Shown: in pieces, positions 15,612 to 24,579 of the stretch
Numbering within the stretch: position 1 is the first letter of the stretch
Layout: each line of letters begins with the position of its first letter
Program-made: the position numbers and the translations under genes
The notes under the pieces: generated by a model
Seen by the model: the letters and a program-made list of their open reading frames with translations, nothing else
What the model was told of the DNA's origin: nothing
Databases searched by the model: none
Assembly (NCBI GenBank): GCA_020444275.1
Contig: JAHLLG010000001.1
Coordinates: 957,773 to 1,021,772 of the forward strand
Direction of reading: 5' to 3'
DNA from: Bacteroidota bacterium
GTDB taxonomy: Bacteria; Bacteroidota; Bacteroidia; Bacteroidales; UBA12077
Length of the DNA: 64,000 nucleotides

Positions 15612-16988
15612 ATGGTAAAAAATAAGACAATAAAAGATTCAGTTATAGCACGTTGGTCGGTTTTGTTGTTGGCTAGTGCAGTAATGTTTTTCAATTATTA
15701 TTTTTATGATGCATTATCTCCGTTAAAAGATTTAATGCAAACAAACTTAGGATTTTCATCAACAGATTATGGTTTGTTTATGTCGGCATATTCAGTACCC
15801 AACGTCTTTTTATTGATGGCAGTTTTAGGTGGAATCATTTTAGATAAAATAGGTATACGAATAACCGGATTCTCTTTTGTTTTTTTAATGGGATTAGGTG
15901 CGCTAATAACCTACTATGGTGCAAGCGATACTTTCCTGGCTGGCGGATTGGGATATGATTTCATGAACTCATTTTTACCAAAATATAATCCAGCATTAAA
16001 AATGATGTATTTTGGGTTTTTCGTATTTGGTTTAGGTGCTGAAACAAGCATAGTAGTGTTATCAAAGATTGTAGTAAAGTGGTTTAAAGGCAAGGAGTTA
16101 GCATTAGCACTTGGATTAAATGTCGCTATTGGTAGATTAGGAACAGCTCTTGCTTTAAATATTTCTCGAAAGTTAGCTGAACCTATTTGGACAGACGCTA
16201 TTTGGGTTGGTGTTATATTTTTATGGATTGGACTATTAACATATATCGTTTATATGTTAATGGATGTAAAATTTGATAAAGAGGTTAAAGAAGAAACTAC
16301 CCTAAAAGAGCCAGAGGATGAATTTAAGTGGAAGGATTTAGTTGATTTAATTACTAACAAAACATTTATTTATATAACCTTACTTTGTGTAACGTTTTAT
16401 TCTGCAGTTTTCCCTTTCATTAAGTATGCACCTGATATGTTAACGAATAAATATGGTTTAGATCCTGAAATAAGTGGTAGTATTTCAGCCATCCTTATGT
16501 ATGGTACAATTATACTAACTCCTTTATTTGGTTGGATAGCTGATAATAAAGGGAAAAGTGCAACATTAATGTATTTAGGTTCTGCTTTATTAATTGTGTC
16601 GCATTTACTTTTTGCAAAAACAATGATCACACCATATGTGCCTATATTTTTATTGGGAGTAGCATTCTCGTTAGTTCCGGCAGCTATGTGGCCTGCGGTA
16701 ACGAAAATTGTTGGGGAGAATAAACTTGGGACAGCATACGGAGCAATGTTTTCGGTGCAAAATCTTGGACTATGGGCATTTCCTATACTTATTGGTTCTG
16801 TTTTAGAAGCATCTAATCCTGGAGTAGCAGAAAAACTTGCAGCTGGAGAACATGCTGTCTATGATTATACTAATCCTTTATTAATGCTTGCATTTTTGGG
16901 AGTATTAGGATTGGTCTTTGCCTTTTTATTAAAAAAAGCTGATAAAGAACAAGGCTACGGTCTTGAATTACCTAATATTGAAGAATAA
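15612..16988 (+). CDS. MFS transporter, MFSD1-like (copy 1 of 3)
   Basis: 458 residues, twelve predicted helices. The N-terminus has NYYFYDALSPLKDL, the motif-A loop GGIILDKIGIRITG follows helix 2, and then come GLGAETSIVV...KWFKGKELALALGLN, CVTFYSAVFPFIKYAPD at helix 7, and WPAVTKIV...LGTAYGAMFSVQNLGL near helix 10. These run in the same order and wording as motifs I recall in animal MFSD1, a lysosomal dipeptide carrier (YDNPAALQ, GGES, SWFKGKEL, YYVAVFPF, LGTAYGFMQSIQNLG). The likely role is peptide or amino-acid-derivative movement across the inner membrane, by inference. It is the first of three tandem paralogues, 24 bases from the second. Confidence 0.88.
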   Translation: MVKNKTIKDSVIARWSVLLLASAVMFFNYYFYDALSPLKDLMQTNLGFSSTDYGLFMSAYSVPNVFLLMAVLGGIILDKIGIRITGFSFVFLMGLGALITYYGASDTFLAGGLGYDFMNSFLPKYNPALKMMYFGFFVFGLGAETSIVVLSKIVVKWFKGKELALALGLNVAIGRLGTALALNISRKLAEPIWTDAIWVGVIFLWIGLLTYIVYMLMDVKFDKEVKEETTLKEPEDEFKWKDLVDLITNKTFIYITLLCVTFYSAVFPFIKYAPDMLTNKYGLDPEISGSISAILMYGTIILTPLFGWIADNKGKSATLMYLGSALLIVSHLLFAKTMITPYVPIFLLGVAFSLVPAAMWPAVTKIVGENKLGTAYGAMFSVQNLGLWAFPILIGSVLEASNPGVAEKLAAGEHAVYDYTNPLLMLAFLGVLGLVFAFLLKKADKEQGYGLELPNIEE

Positions 16989-17012
16989 TTATTAAATATT
17001 AAAACTTAAATT

Positions 17013-18668
17013 ATGACAGAAGCGATAAAGAAAACACTAAAAGACTCTGCTGCAATCAGATGGATTGTATTAATTCTTATTAGTGGTTTAACTTTTGGTA
17101 CGTATTGGTTTCAGGATTTCTTTTCGGGAATCAAGCCATTAATGATTACAGAAATGGGTATTACCAGTAGTCAGTTCGGAACATTAATTCAGTGGACAAC
17201 ATGGGCTAATGTTTTTGGGATGATTATTATTGGTGGTATCATTTTGGATAAGTGGGGTATTAAACGAACAGGTATTGTATTTGGATTGCTTGCAACCGTA
17301 GGTGCTTCGTTAACAGCATTAGGTGCATCAGGTACTTTAGGTTCCGATACTGAAGGACAATTATGGGTAATGATGATTGGTCGTTTATTGTTCGGTTCAG
17401 GACTTGAAGTTGTTTGTGTAATTGCTATGCGTACCATTGTTAAGTGGTTTAAAGGGTATGAGTTGGCTTTGGCCATGGCTATTAACATGGGATTTGGACG
17501 TTTAGGTTCAACTTTAGGACAAGCATTATCGATTGATATCGGACAAGGGGTTGTTTCTCCTGCTGTTAATTTTGCTGCTACATTAATCGGTATTGGGTTA
17601 CTTATGTTTTTAATTTACATCATTTTTGATGTGAAATTAGATAACCAACTTAAAGGTGAGGAGCAAGAAGGTGAAGATGAACAATTCAGATTTTCTGATC
17701 TAGTAAAACTAGTTACAAATCGTTCATTTTTATTTATAGCACTACTTTGTGTAACGTTCTATTCTGCTGTGTTCCCTTTTATGCAGTATGCACCAGATTT
17801 GTTAATTAACAAGTTTAACTTTTCATACGATCTTCCAGAAAGTGCTACGGTAATGATCATGGGAAGCAAAGTGCTTGGTAACCTAGCTATTTTCTTAGGG
17901 TTATTTTTCTTTGCTCTGGCAATCACATTAGTTCCTTCAAATATTAAGAACAAGAAAAACAAGATATTTTCTGTTGTTATAATACTTGCAATATTTGTTG
18001 TGTTTATTTATTCTTTTAAGGATACTTTTGGTATGTGGTTAAAGAATGGTCCGAAAACAGCAAGTTTAATTCCTCTAGGATCTATACTGTTTACACCAAT
18101 ATTTGGTAATATAGTTGATAAGAAAGGGAAAGCAGCTTCATTAATGATATTAGGAGCATTGTTATTAATTTTCGCTCACTTATCATTATCAATTTTTGAT
18201 AGTACATTCCTGGGATATTTAGGATTGCTTGCTTTAGGAATTGCATTCTCATTGGTTCCAGCTGCAATGTGGCCTTCAGTTTCGAAAATTGTTGCTGAAA
18301 ACCGTTTAGGAACAGCATACGCTGCCATGTTTACCATTCAGAACTGGGGATTAAATGCATTCTTCAAAGGTATTGGCTGGGTGTTAGATAAAGCTAATCC
18401 AGATGTTGTTGCTAAAATAGAATCTACAAGAGAATCATTAGAAGCTCAAGGATTAAGTAACCTGGAAATCAGTAATATTTTACAAGAAAAGCAAATTGTA
18501 ACAGGCGAAATTCCTCCATTCGACTACACAGTTCCAATTTTAATGTTGGTAGGATTAGGTGTAGTTGCTATTTTCTTGGCATTTATGCTTAAAAAAGCAG
18601 ATCAAAAACAAGGTTACGGATTAGAATTACCTTCTGGAGCAGATGCTCCAAACGGAGAAGAAAAATAA
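17013..18668 (+). CDS. MFS transporter, MFSD1-like with two extra membrane helices (copy 2 of 3)
   Basis: 551 residues, about 90-100 longer than its neighbours. It shares their core: GGIILDKWGIKRTG, VKWFKGYELALAMAIN, CVTFYSAVFPFMQYAPD, WPSVSKIVAENRLGTAYAAM. Between helices 7 and 8 (about residues 275-355) lies an insert of some 70 residues. It holds two strong hydrophobic segments (LGLFFFALAITLVP and FSVVIILAIFVVFIYSF) joined by a Lys/Asn-rich loop, which would make fourteen helices and keep the topology. A second, smaller extension before the last helix (about 470-500) is polar. It follows copy 1 closely and ends in a strong terminator. Probably a paralogue with a different substrate. Confidence 0.88.
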   Translation: MTEAIKKTLKDSAAIRWIVLILISGLTFGTYWFQDFFSGIKPLMITEMGITSSQFGTLIQWTTWANVFGMIIIGGIILDKWGIKRTGIVFGLLATVGASLTALGASGTLGSDTEGQLWVMMIGRLLFGSGLEVVCVIAMRTIVKWFKGYELALAMAINMGFGRLGSTLGQALSIDIGQGVVSPAVNFAATLIGIGLLMFLIYIIFDVKLDNQLKGEEQEGEDEQFRFSDLVKLVTNRSFLFIALLCVTFYSAVFPFMQYAPDLLINKFNFSYDLPESATVMIMGSKVLGNLAIFLGLFFFALAITLVPSNIKNKKNKIFSVVIILAIFVVFIYSFKDTFGMWLKNGPKTASLIPLGSILFTPIFGNIVDKKGKAASLMILGALLLIFAHLSLSIFDSTFLGYLGLLALGIAFSLVPAAMWPSVSKIVAENRLGTAYAAMFTIQNWGLNAFFKGIGWVLDKANPDVVAKIESTRESLEAQGLSNLEISNILQEKQIVTGEIPPFDYTVPILMLVGLGVVAIFLAFMLKKADQKQGYGLELPSGADAPNGEEK

Positions 18669-18690
18669 TCTGTAAAAAGCATTATATTTC

Positions 18691-18722
18691 AAAAGCTGTC
18701 TTTCGAGACAGCTTTTTTTATT
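18691..18722 (+). terminator. Rho-independent terminator after MFSD1-like copy 2
   Basis: Stem AAAAGCTGTCT / AGACAGCTTTT with a TTCG tetraloop, followed by further T. It splits the cluster into a two-gene unit and a separately transcribed third copy. Confidence 0.92.
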
Positions 18723-18764
18723 TTTATTTGTATTATTGTGCTTCTAACTTTAAAATGAAAAACT

Positions 18765-20114
18765 ATGTCAAAAAGACTTTCTGACTCTAAAATCCTTCGT
18801 TGGGGTATATTATTTTTAGTTGGTTTTATTCTATCAGTGAATTACTATTTCTATGATGCATTTTCTACGTTAAAAGATTTATTGCTCCTGGAGTTTGGTT
18901 TTACAAATACTCAGTACGGACTATTTGTGGCGTTCTATTCTATTCCTAATACATTTTTGTTCATGGCTGTAATCGGGGGGATAATTCTGGATAAATTAGG
19001 GATCCGAAGAACCGGTTTTATGTTTATATTTTTTATGGCATTTGGAGCTATTTTGACAGCATACGGAGCTTCAGATATGTATCAGAATGGAGCAGGCTAC
19101 GGATTAATGAGCTCATTTTTACCTAACTATTCTCCCGAACTAAAGATGATGCTTCTCGGACGTTTCTTTTATGGATTAGGTGCCGAGACCAGTATTGTTG
19201 TTGTTAGTAAAGTACTAGTTAAATGGTTTAAAGGAAAAGATTTAGCTTTAGCGTTCGGATTAAAAGTTGGATTTGGTCGATTAGGTACATTTGCAGCTTT
19301 AAACCTTTCACCAGTGTTGGCAAAAGGTGGAGCAGCTCTTGATACTGCAGTTTGGTTTGCGGGTGTGCTTGTTTGTATTGGCCTGTTGGCATTTGTAGTT
19401 TACATGTTGTTTGATTTAAGATATGATAAAGAAGTTGAGGAAGAACAGGTATTATTGACAGAAAAGGATAAGTTTAAAATATCTGATGTTACAGATATCC
19501 TAACAAATAGAGCTTATATTTTTATTGCACTTTTATGTGTTACTTTCTATTCAGCAGTTTTCCCTTTCGTAGCGTATGCACCAGACTTTTTTGCTGATAA
19601 ATTTGGAATGAGTGATGTGGTTAGTGGTAGAATTACCTCTTTGTTACCATTAGGAACAATGCTATTTACTCCTTTATTCGGAGCTATCATTGATCGCTTA
19701 GGAAAAGGAGCTACAGTTATGATATATGGTTCGTTAATTTTATTAATTGTGCATCTAACATTTGCACTGACAAACTTTCCACCTTACATTCTAATGGTAC
19801 TTCTTGGAATATCGTTTTCATTAGTTCCCGCTTCTATGTGGCCAACTATGGTAAAATTAGTAAAAGACAAAGAAATTGGAACAGCGTATGGTTTAATGTA
19901 CTCAATTCAAAATCTTGGATTATGGGGATTTCCTATACTTGCAGGAATGATTCTGGATGCAACAAATCCGGGAAATCCTGAAGTATTGAATTATACGTAT
20001 GCAATTTTAATGTTTGCGGGATTAGGTTTCTTAGGATTAGTTTTTGGACTAATGTTAAAACGAAGTGATAAGAAATATGGTTTAGGTGTCGATCAACCTT
20101 TAAATAAAAAATAG
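18765..20114 (+). CDS. MFS transporter, MFSD1-like (copy 3 of 3)
   Basis: 449 residues, closest to copy 1: NYYFYDAFSTLKDLL, GGIILDKLGIRRTG, GLGAETSIVVVSKVLVKWFKGKDLALAFGLK, CVTFYSAVFPFVAYAPD, GTAYGLMYSIQNLGLWGFP. The last is nearly the wording recalled from MFSD1. Twelve helices, no insert. It is transcribed apart from copies 1 and 2, because a strong terminator lies just upstream and a -7-like TAACTTTA sits 13 bases before its start. The three copies probably arose by tandem duplication. Substrate inferred, not shown. Confidence 0.88.
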   Translation: MSKRLSDSKILRWGILFLVGFILSVNYYFYDAFSTLKDLLLLEFGFTNTQYGLFVAFYSIPNTFLFMAVIGGIILDKLGIRRTGFMFIFFMAFGAILTAYGASDMYQNGAGYGLMSSFLPNYSPELKMMLLGRFFYGLGAETSIVVVSKVLVKWFKGKDLALAFGLKVGFGRLGTFAALNLSPVLAKGGAALDTAVWFAGVLVCIGLLAFVVYMLFDLRYDKEVEEEQVLLTEKDKFKISDVTDILTNRAYIFIALLCVTFYSAVFPFVAYAPDFFADKFGMSDVVSGRITSLLPLGTMLFTPLFGAIIDRLGKGATVMIYGSLILLIVHLTFALTNFPPYILMVLLGISFSLVPASMWPTMVKLVKDKEIGTAYGLMYSIQNLGLWGFPILAGMILDATNPGNPEVLNYTYAILMFAGLGFLGLVFGLMLKRSDKKYGLGVDQPLNKK

Positions 20115-20183
20115 GTAAGGTTTAACATTAATAAATAGAATATAGAATCAATATTATTCACAGGTATTTAAAATAAATAATTT

Positions 20184-20591
20184 ATGCGTTTTATTACATG
20201 GAAAGATAGTTTTTCTGTTGGGGTTCATTCAATAAATGACCAACATAAGAAACTAGTAGAAATGATCAATAATTTGTATACTGAATTTTATAACGGAATT
20301 ACCAATGAGTTTCTTAAAGAATTAATTGGTGATTTGGAAAAATATACCGTTTACCATTTTTCGTACGAAGAAAAGTTTATGAAACTGTATGGTTATAATG
20401 ATATTAAAGAGCATGTAGCCGAACATAACAAGTTTATCGAAGAAATTAAGCGATATAAAGAAACGGTGTCAAAAGATAACAAAACTGCAGTAATTGATTT
20501 TGCAACATTTCTAAAAAACTGGCTATTAAAGCATATTATGGGTACAGATAAAAAGTACTCCAAACTATTTCAGGAAAAAGGAATGAGTTAA
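20184..20591 (+). CDS. Bacteriohemerythrin
   Basis: 135 residues of the hemerythrin family, a four-helix bundle binding O2 at a di-iron site. The iron ligands are all in place: FITWKDSFSVGVHSINDQHKKL (His in VHS and DQH), YHFSYEEKFM (His and Glu), EHVAEHNKF (two His) and NWLLKHIMGTDKKY (His and Asp). It is a single-domain form of usual length, likely an oxygen buffer or sensor for a micro-oxic lifestyle. It lies 69 bases after the third transporter, possibly co-transcribed, and ends in a strong hairpin. Confidence 0.95.
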   Translation: MRFITWKDSFSVGVHSINDQHKKLVEMINNLYTEFYNGITNEFLKELIGDLEKYTVYHFSYEEKFMKLYGYNDIKEHVAEHNKFIEEIKRYKETVSKDNKTAVIDFATFLKNWLLKHIMGTDKKYSKLFQEKGMS

Positions 20592-20596
20592 ATAAA

Positions 20597-20628
20597 AAAA
20601 GGCACGAATATTCGTGCCTTTTCTTTAT
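20597..20628. terminator. Bidirectional terminator between hemerythrin and M16C peptidase genes
   Basis: Perfect stem AAAAGGCACGAA / TTCGTGCCTTTT with a 2-base loop, flanked by A-rich and T-rich tracts. It sits between converging genes. Confidence 0.92.
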
Positions 20629-20644
20629 TTTGTATGCTAATTAT

Positions 20645-23629
20645 CTATTTGGTAATAGGAATAATTTCATTAAACAGATCTTTGTTTTCTTTAATCTTAT
20701 CTGTATTTCCATATACACATATAGCATTCTGGTCTAAAATATCCTTTACCATTGGTTTATACGATTTAACATCCTCAATAGTAGTTGCTAACACTTCGTT
20801 TCTGGTTTTCTGGATATCTTCCTTGCTTGTATTGGTGAAATATCTGCGTACTGCAATATCTCCTCGTTGAGAAGCAGTAGTAGGTCTGTCCATTCTTGAT
20901 ATAGTTCCAATAATAAATCGCGTCATTTCAGAATCGTCTGCTTCAAACTCGTCAAGGAATTTAGGTGAAGCATCATAATTTTCAAGTGTTTCTTTCAAGT
21001 TTGGATCACGATATGAACCAAAATAAACATCTCCCGATGTTCCGAATCCTGTAAATCCACCATAAGCACCACCAATTACTCGAACTTGATGACGAACCCA
21101 TTCTGTAGAGAGAATTTGATTTAATACGCGCATTTTACCATTCCATTCATAACCTAGCTTTTTGAAATCGTATCCTTTAATTACATACTGCACTTTAGAT
21201 GCAGACATCAAACCTTCATTTTTCTTGGTTAAATCAAATTTCCATTCATTTTTAGAGCCATCGCCTTCAGGTAATGAGCTGATGAATGTTTTCAATCCGT
21301 TCGAATATGTTGGATATTCTTCTTCTGAACAGGTTATGGTAGCCATCATATTCTTCTTGTTAAACAGAATTTCTGCCGTTTTAATCAAGTTCTTACTAAT
21401 CTCTTCCTGTTTGGTATCAAAGTTTTCAGTTAAATCAGTTATGAAACGATAGTATTCCATTCCACTGGTTAATTCATCAAACATACCTTCATTTGAGTAA
21501 TATGAACGTAAACGTGTCATGGCGTAACCAATCCCATTATTCTTAATATTGGCTTCTTCCTGCGATTGTAACCTGATTAATACATCTTTAAGTCGTTCTG
21601 TATCATCATATTTCGATTTGTTAATCACTTCTGATGCTAACTCAAAAAGTTTGTCTGCCTTTTCGGTAAATGCTTTTGTTGTAAATACAAAATATGGCAG
21701 AAGATTTTCGTCCTTATAATCTTTGGTGTATGTAGATAATTTTGTGTAAAAACCTCCGGTATGAATGTTCAATGCATTATCAAGTTCACCAAATGTATAA
21801 TCTTCGGTATTCATTAAGCCAATAATCTGATTTAATAAATTGGCATAAGGAATTAATTCTTGCGGAAGTGCTCTCAAATCAAAAAATAAATCAGCATATA
21901 AAATGTTACTTGTAAAATCTTCATGATAAAGTACAGGAACATCAGCTACTGATTTCTGTTCCAGCTTATACCATTCAACATCACGACTAATATCTGATAA
22001 AGATAACATTGGAATAGTTGCAAGAGCTTCAGGAGTATCTTCTGTTTTCTGATGTTCTTTTAAAGCTTTGGTCTCTTCAACCAACTGCTCTAGCTCCTCT
22101 TTACTCAAGCTGGCTTTGTATTCTGCAAGCTCTTGTTTTGTTTTATTATTGATTTCAGTTTCTAAACCTGGCTTTGGTTTTAAAACCATAACTAAAGCAT
22201 GCGGATTATCAATTAAATTTTCTTTAATAATTTTTTCCAATAAGCCGTTTTCAATTCCTTCCTTAACATGCTTAAGTGGCTTTTCAAATTCCAACCCTAA
22301 GAATGGATCATCTGCAAAAAACCAACTCTGATAGCTCATAAACAGATACATCATTCCTTTTTGAGGAGAATCACCTTCTCTTAAATTGAATTCCATTCGG
22401 TTTACGATACCATCAATCATATCTTTATCAAACCCTTCTTCACTTACTTTTTGTAAGGTTTCATAAATAATCTGATCAAACTGATCTTTATCTTCAGGGT
22501 TGGCATTTTGAACTCTTATGGTAAATACATTTTGTTTGTTGTTGTTTACAAAAGCTCTAACATCTTTACCAATACCTGCTTCCTGCAATGCCAGACGAAT
22601 TGGTGCTGACTCATGATTAACCAGTGCTTCCTGAAGAATTCGTAAGGAATAAGTTAGTTCCTGATCGGTATTTAATCCTGTAACAATATTTAAACTTAAG
22701 TATGTATTATCTTTGGTTGCACTACCTTCAGGCACTGCATATGGTTTCTCTGCATATTTCTTTTCCTTAAACGGCTCTTGTAAAGGAATCTCAACTTTTT
22801 TGTCTGATTTCTCATATTTTGAGAAATATTCAGCATCAATAAATTGTAATTCTTTATCTAAATCAGCATTACCATATAATAAGGTATAGCTATTGGATGG
22901 ATGATAATATTTTTTGTGGAAATTCGTAAAGTATTCATTTGTTAGCCCGGGAATTGCAGATGGATATCCTCCTGAAGAAACACCATATGTATTGTCAGGG
23001 AATAAAATCTTATCGGCCTGGTATCCTAGCTCTCTTGTAGGGCTTGAGAAAGCACCTTTCATTTCGTTATAAACAACTCCTTTGTATACGATTTCTCCAT
23101 CGATATCATCTAATTCATAGTGCCATCCTTCTTGTTTTAAGATTCTTGGATCTTCATGCAACAATGGATTAAAAACCGCATCTAAATAAACATGCATTAA
23201 GTTAAAATAATCCTTATCGTTCATGCTGGCAACAGGGTATGTAGTAATATCGGAACCGGTCATGGCATTCAGGAATGTATTTAATGACCCTTTACTTAAT
23301 ACATCGAACGGACTTTTAACTGGAAAATTTTTAGATCCGTTTAAAACCGAATGCTCCAAGATATGTGGAGTTCCATAATCGTGTTGTGGAACGGTTTTAA
23401 AAGCAATATTAAAAAGTTTATTGTTGTCGTCGGCAGCAATTTTTAATAAACGCGCACCGGTTTTTTCGTGAATAAAATAGTAGCATTCAGCATTTACTTC
23501 TTTCACAAATTTCTTCTCAACAAGTTTAAACCCGTGATAGGTTTGTCCTTCTTTAAATTTACTCTGGTTACACGACCATAGTGTAACCAAAAAGGTTAAT
23601 AAAAACAGAGTGAATAATTTTTTTTTCAT
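20645..23629 (-). CDS. M16C metallopeptidase lipoprotein, presequence-protease (PreP) type
   Basis: 994 residues, the length of the M16C group in which two M16 halves are fused and close round short peptides. The signal peptide ends in LWSC with Cys20, so it is lipid-anchored to the envelope rather than cytosolic. The inverted zinc motif HILEH is at 89-93, followed by SVLNGSKNFPVKSPF as in PreP. The third ligand lies in the downstream helix with NEMKGAF, and the C-terminal half holds the usual substrate-gripping Arg/Tyr region (GGAYGGFTGFGT). It likely degrades peptides in the periplasm. Single gene, convergent with hemerythrin. Confidence 0.92.
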   Translation of the reverse strand: MKKKLFTLFLLTFLVTLWSCNQSKFKEGQTYHGFKLVEKKFVKEVNAECYYFIHEKTGARLLKIAADDNNKLFNIAFKTVPQHDYGTPHILEHSVLNGSKNFPVKSPFDVLSKGSLNTFLNAMTGSDITTYPVASMNDKDYFNLMHVYLDAVFNPLLHEDPRILKQEGWHYELDDIDGEIVYKGVVYNEMKGAFSSPTRELGYQADKILFPDNTYGVSSGGYPSAIPGLTNEYFTNFHKKYYHPSNSYTLLYGNADLDKELQFIDAEYFSKYEKSDKKVEIPLQEPFKEKKYAEKPYAVPEGSATKDNTYLSLNIVTGLNTDQELTYSLRILQEALVNHESAPIRLALQEAGIGKDVRAFVNNNKQNVFTIRVQNANPEDKDQFDQIIYETLQKVSEEGFDKDMIDGIVNRMEFNLREGDSPQKGMMYLFMSYQSWFFADDPFLGLEFEKPLKHVKEGIENGLLEKIIKENLIDNPHALVMVLKPKPGLETEINNKTKQELAEYKASLSKEELEQLVEETKALKEHQKTEDTPEALATIPMLSLSDISRDVEWYKLEQKSVADVPVLYHEDFTSNILYADLFFDLRALPQELIPYANLLNQIIGLMNTEDYTFGELDNALNIHTGGFYTKLSTYTKDYKDENLLPYFVFTTKAFTEKADKLFELASEVINKSKYDDTERLKDVLIRLQSQEEANIKNNGIGYAMTRLRSYYSNEGMFDELTSGMEYYRFITDLTENFDTKQEEISKNLIKTAEILFNKKNMMATITCSEEEYPTYSNGLKTFISSLPEGDGSKNEWKFDLTKKNEGLMSASKVQYVIKGYDFKKLGYEWNGKMRVLNQILSTEWVRHQVRVIGGAYGGFTGFGTSGDVYFGSYRDPNLKETLENYDASPKFLDEFEADDSEMTRFIIGTISRMDRPTTASQRGDIAVRRYFTNTSKEDIQKTRNEVLATTIEDVKSYKPMVKDILDQNAICVYGNTDKIKENKDLFNEIIPITK

Positions 23630-23827
23630 TTTTTATAGGTTTTTGATTATTAGATTTAAATATTTACACAACGATTTTTTAATTGGATATTAAAAGTACT
23701 ATAAATTACCTAATTTGAAAGTACTAACTTATATTTTATCATTTTATTACGATCAAATGCTATTTTTTATCTACAAACAGATTTGAAAAAGTATTGTTTA
23801 ATTAGATTATTATAAGATCTTTAGGTT

Positions 23828-24508
23828 GTGCTGTTTGAAATTGTATATAAAGACAAAGATTTAATTGCGATTAATAAACCGCACGGAATTGCTGTGCATC
23901 GATCAGGTTATATTGGTACCGATACAGTTTATGCCGTTCAGGAACTAAGAAACCAAATAGGACAGAAGGTATTTCCCTGCCATCGTTTAGATAAAAAGAC
24001 ATCAGGTGTTTTGTTGTTTACCTTAAATCAGGAAATGAATAGCCTGATGCAAAAGCTTTTTAGAGAAAATAAGGTTAAAAAAAAGTATCTGGCGATTGTT
24101 CGAGGCTATACTGATGATTCCGGAATTATTGATTACCCGTTAACTAATGACAGGGGCAAAGCACAGGAGGCTATAACAGAATATAAAACCTTGAGCCGAT
24201 CTGAAATAGATATTCCATCAGGTAAATTCACTACTTCCAGGTATTCCTTGGTTGAGGTTTATCCACAAACAGGCAGAATGCATCAGATACGAAAACATTT
24301 TGCACATATCTATCATCCGATAATTGGCGACAGGCCCCATGGTTGCAATAAACAAAATAAACTTTTTAAGGAAAGGTTTAGTATGACAACTATGATGTTG
24401 CATGCTTTAGAATTACGTTTTATTCACCCAAGTACTGCGAGTGAAATAATTATTAATGCTGATTTACAACAAGAATTTAAGCGAACAAAAAAATTATTGG
24501 GATTATAA
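23828..24508 (+). CDS. truC: tRNA pseudouridine(65) synthase TruC-like (RluA family)
   Basis: 226 residues with no S4 domain. The catalytic motif is CHRLDKKTSGVLLF with Asp55. Residues AINKPHGIAVHRS, LRNQIGQKVF and the segment TTSRYSLVEVYPQTGRMHQIRKHFAH...HPIIGD follow TruC of enterobacteria closely, which modifies U65 of tRNA. The start is a GTG (23828); no in-frame ATG would keep the N-terminal strand. Free-standing gene, between two minus-strand genes. The RluA family has several closely related specificities, so the symbol is likely rather than certain. Confidence 0.88.
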   Translation: MLFEIVYKDKDLIAINKPHGIAVHRSGYIGTDTVYAVQELRNQIGQKVFPCHRLDKKTSGVLLFTLNQEMNSLMQKLFRENKVKKKYLAIVRGYTDDSGIIDYPLTNDRGKAQEAITEYKTLSRSEIDIPSGKFTTSRYSLVEVYPQTGRMHQIRKHFAHIYHPIIGDRPHGCNKQNKLFKERFSMTTMMLHALELRFIHPSTASEIIINADLQQEFKRTKKLLGL

Positions 24509-24509
24509 A

Positions 24510-24541
24510 ATCTCCTGCTTCATAAAATTGAAACAGGAGTT
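24510..24541 (-). terminator. Terminator after the von Willebrand factor protein gene
   Basis: On the minus strand a 10-base stem (CTCCTGTTTC / GAAGCAGGAG, one G-U pair) with an 8-base loop is followed by ATTTTA. The other direction lacks a T-run, so it mainly serves the minus-strand gene. Confidence 0.65.
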
Positions 24542-24579
24542 AAGACTAACCTATCGCGAAGTTGTGAGGAAAATTAATA

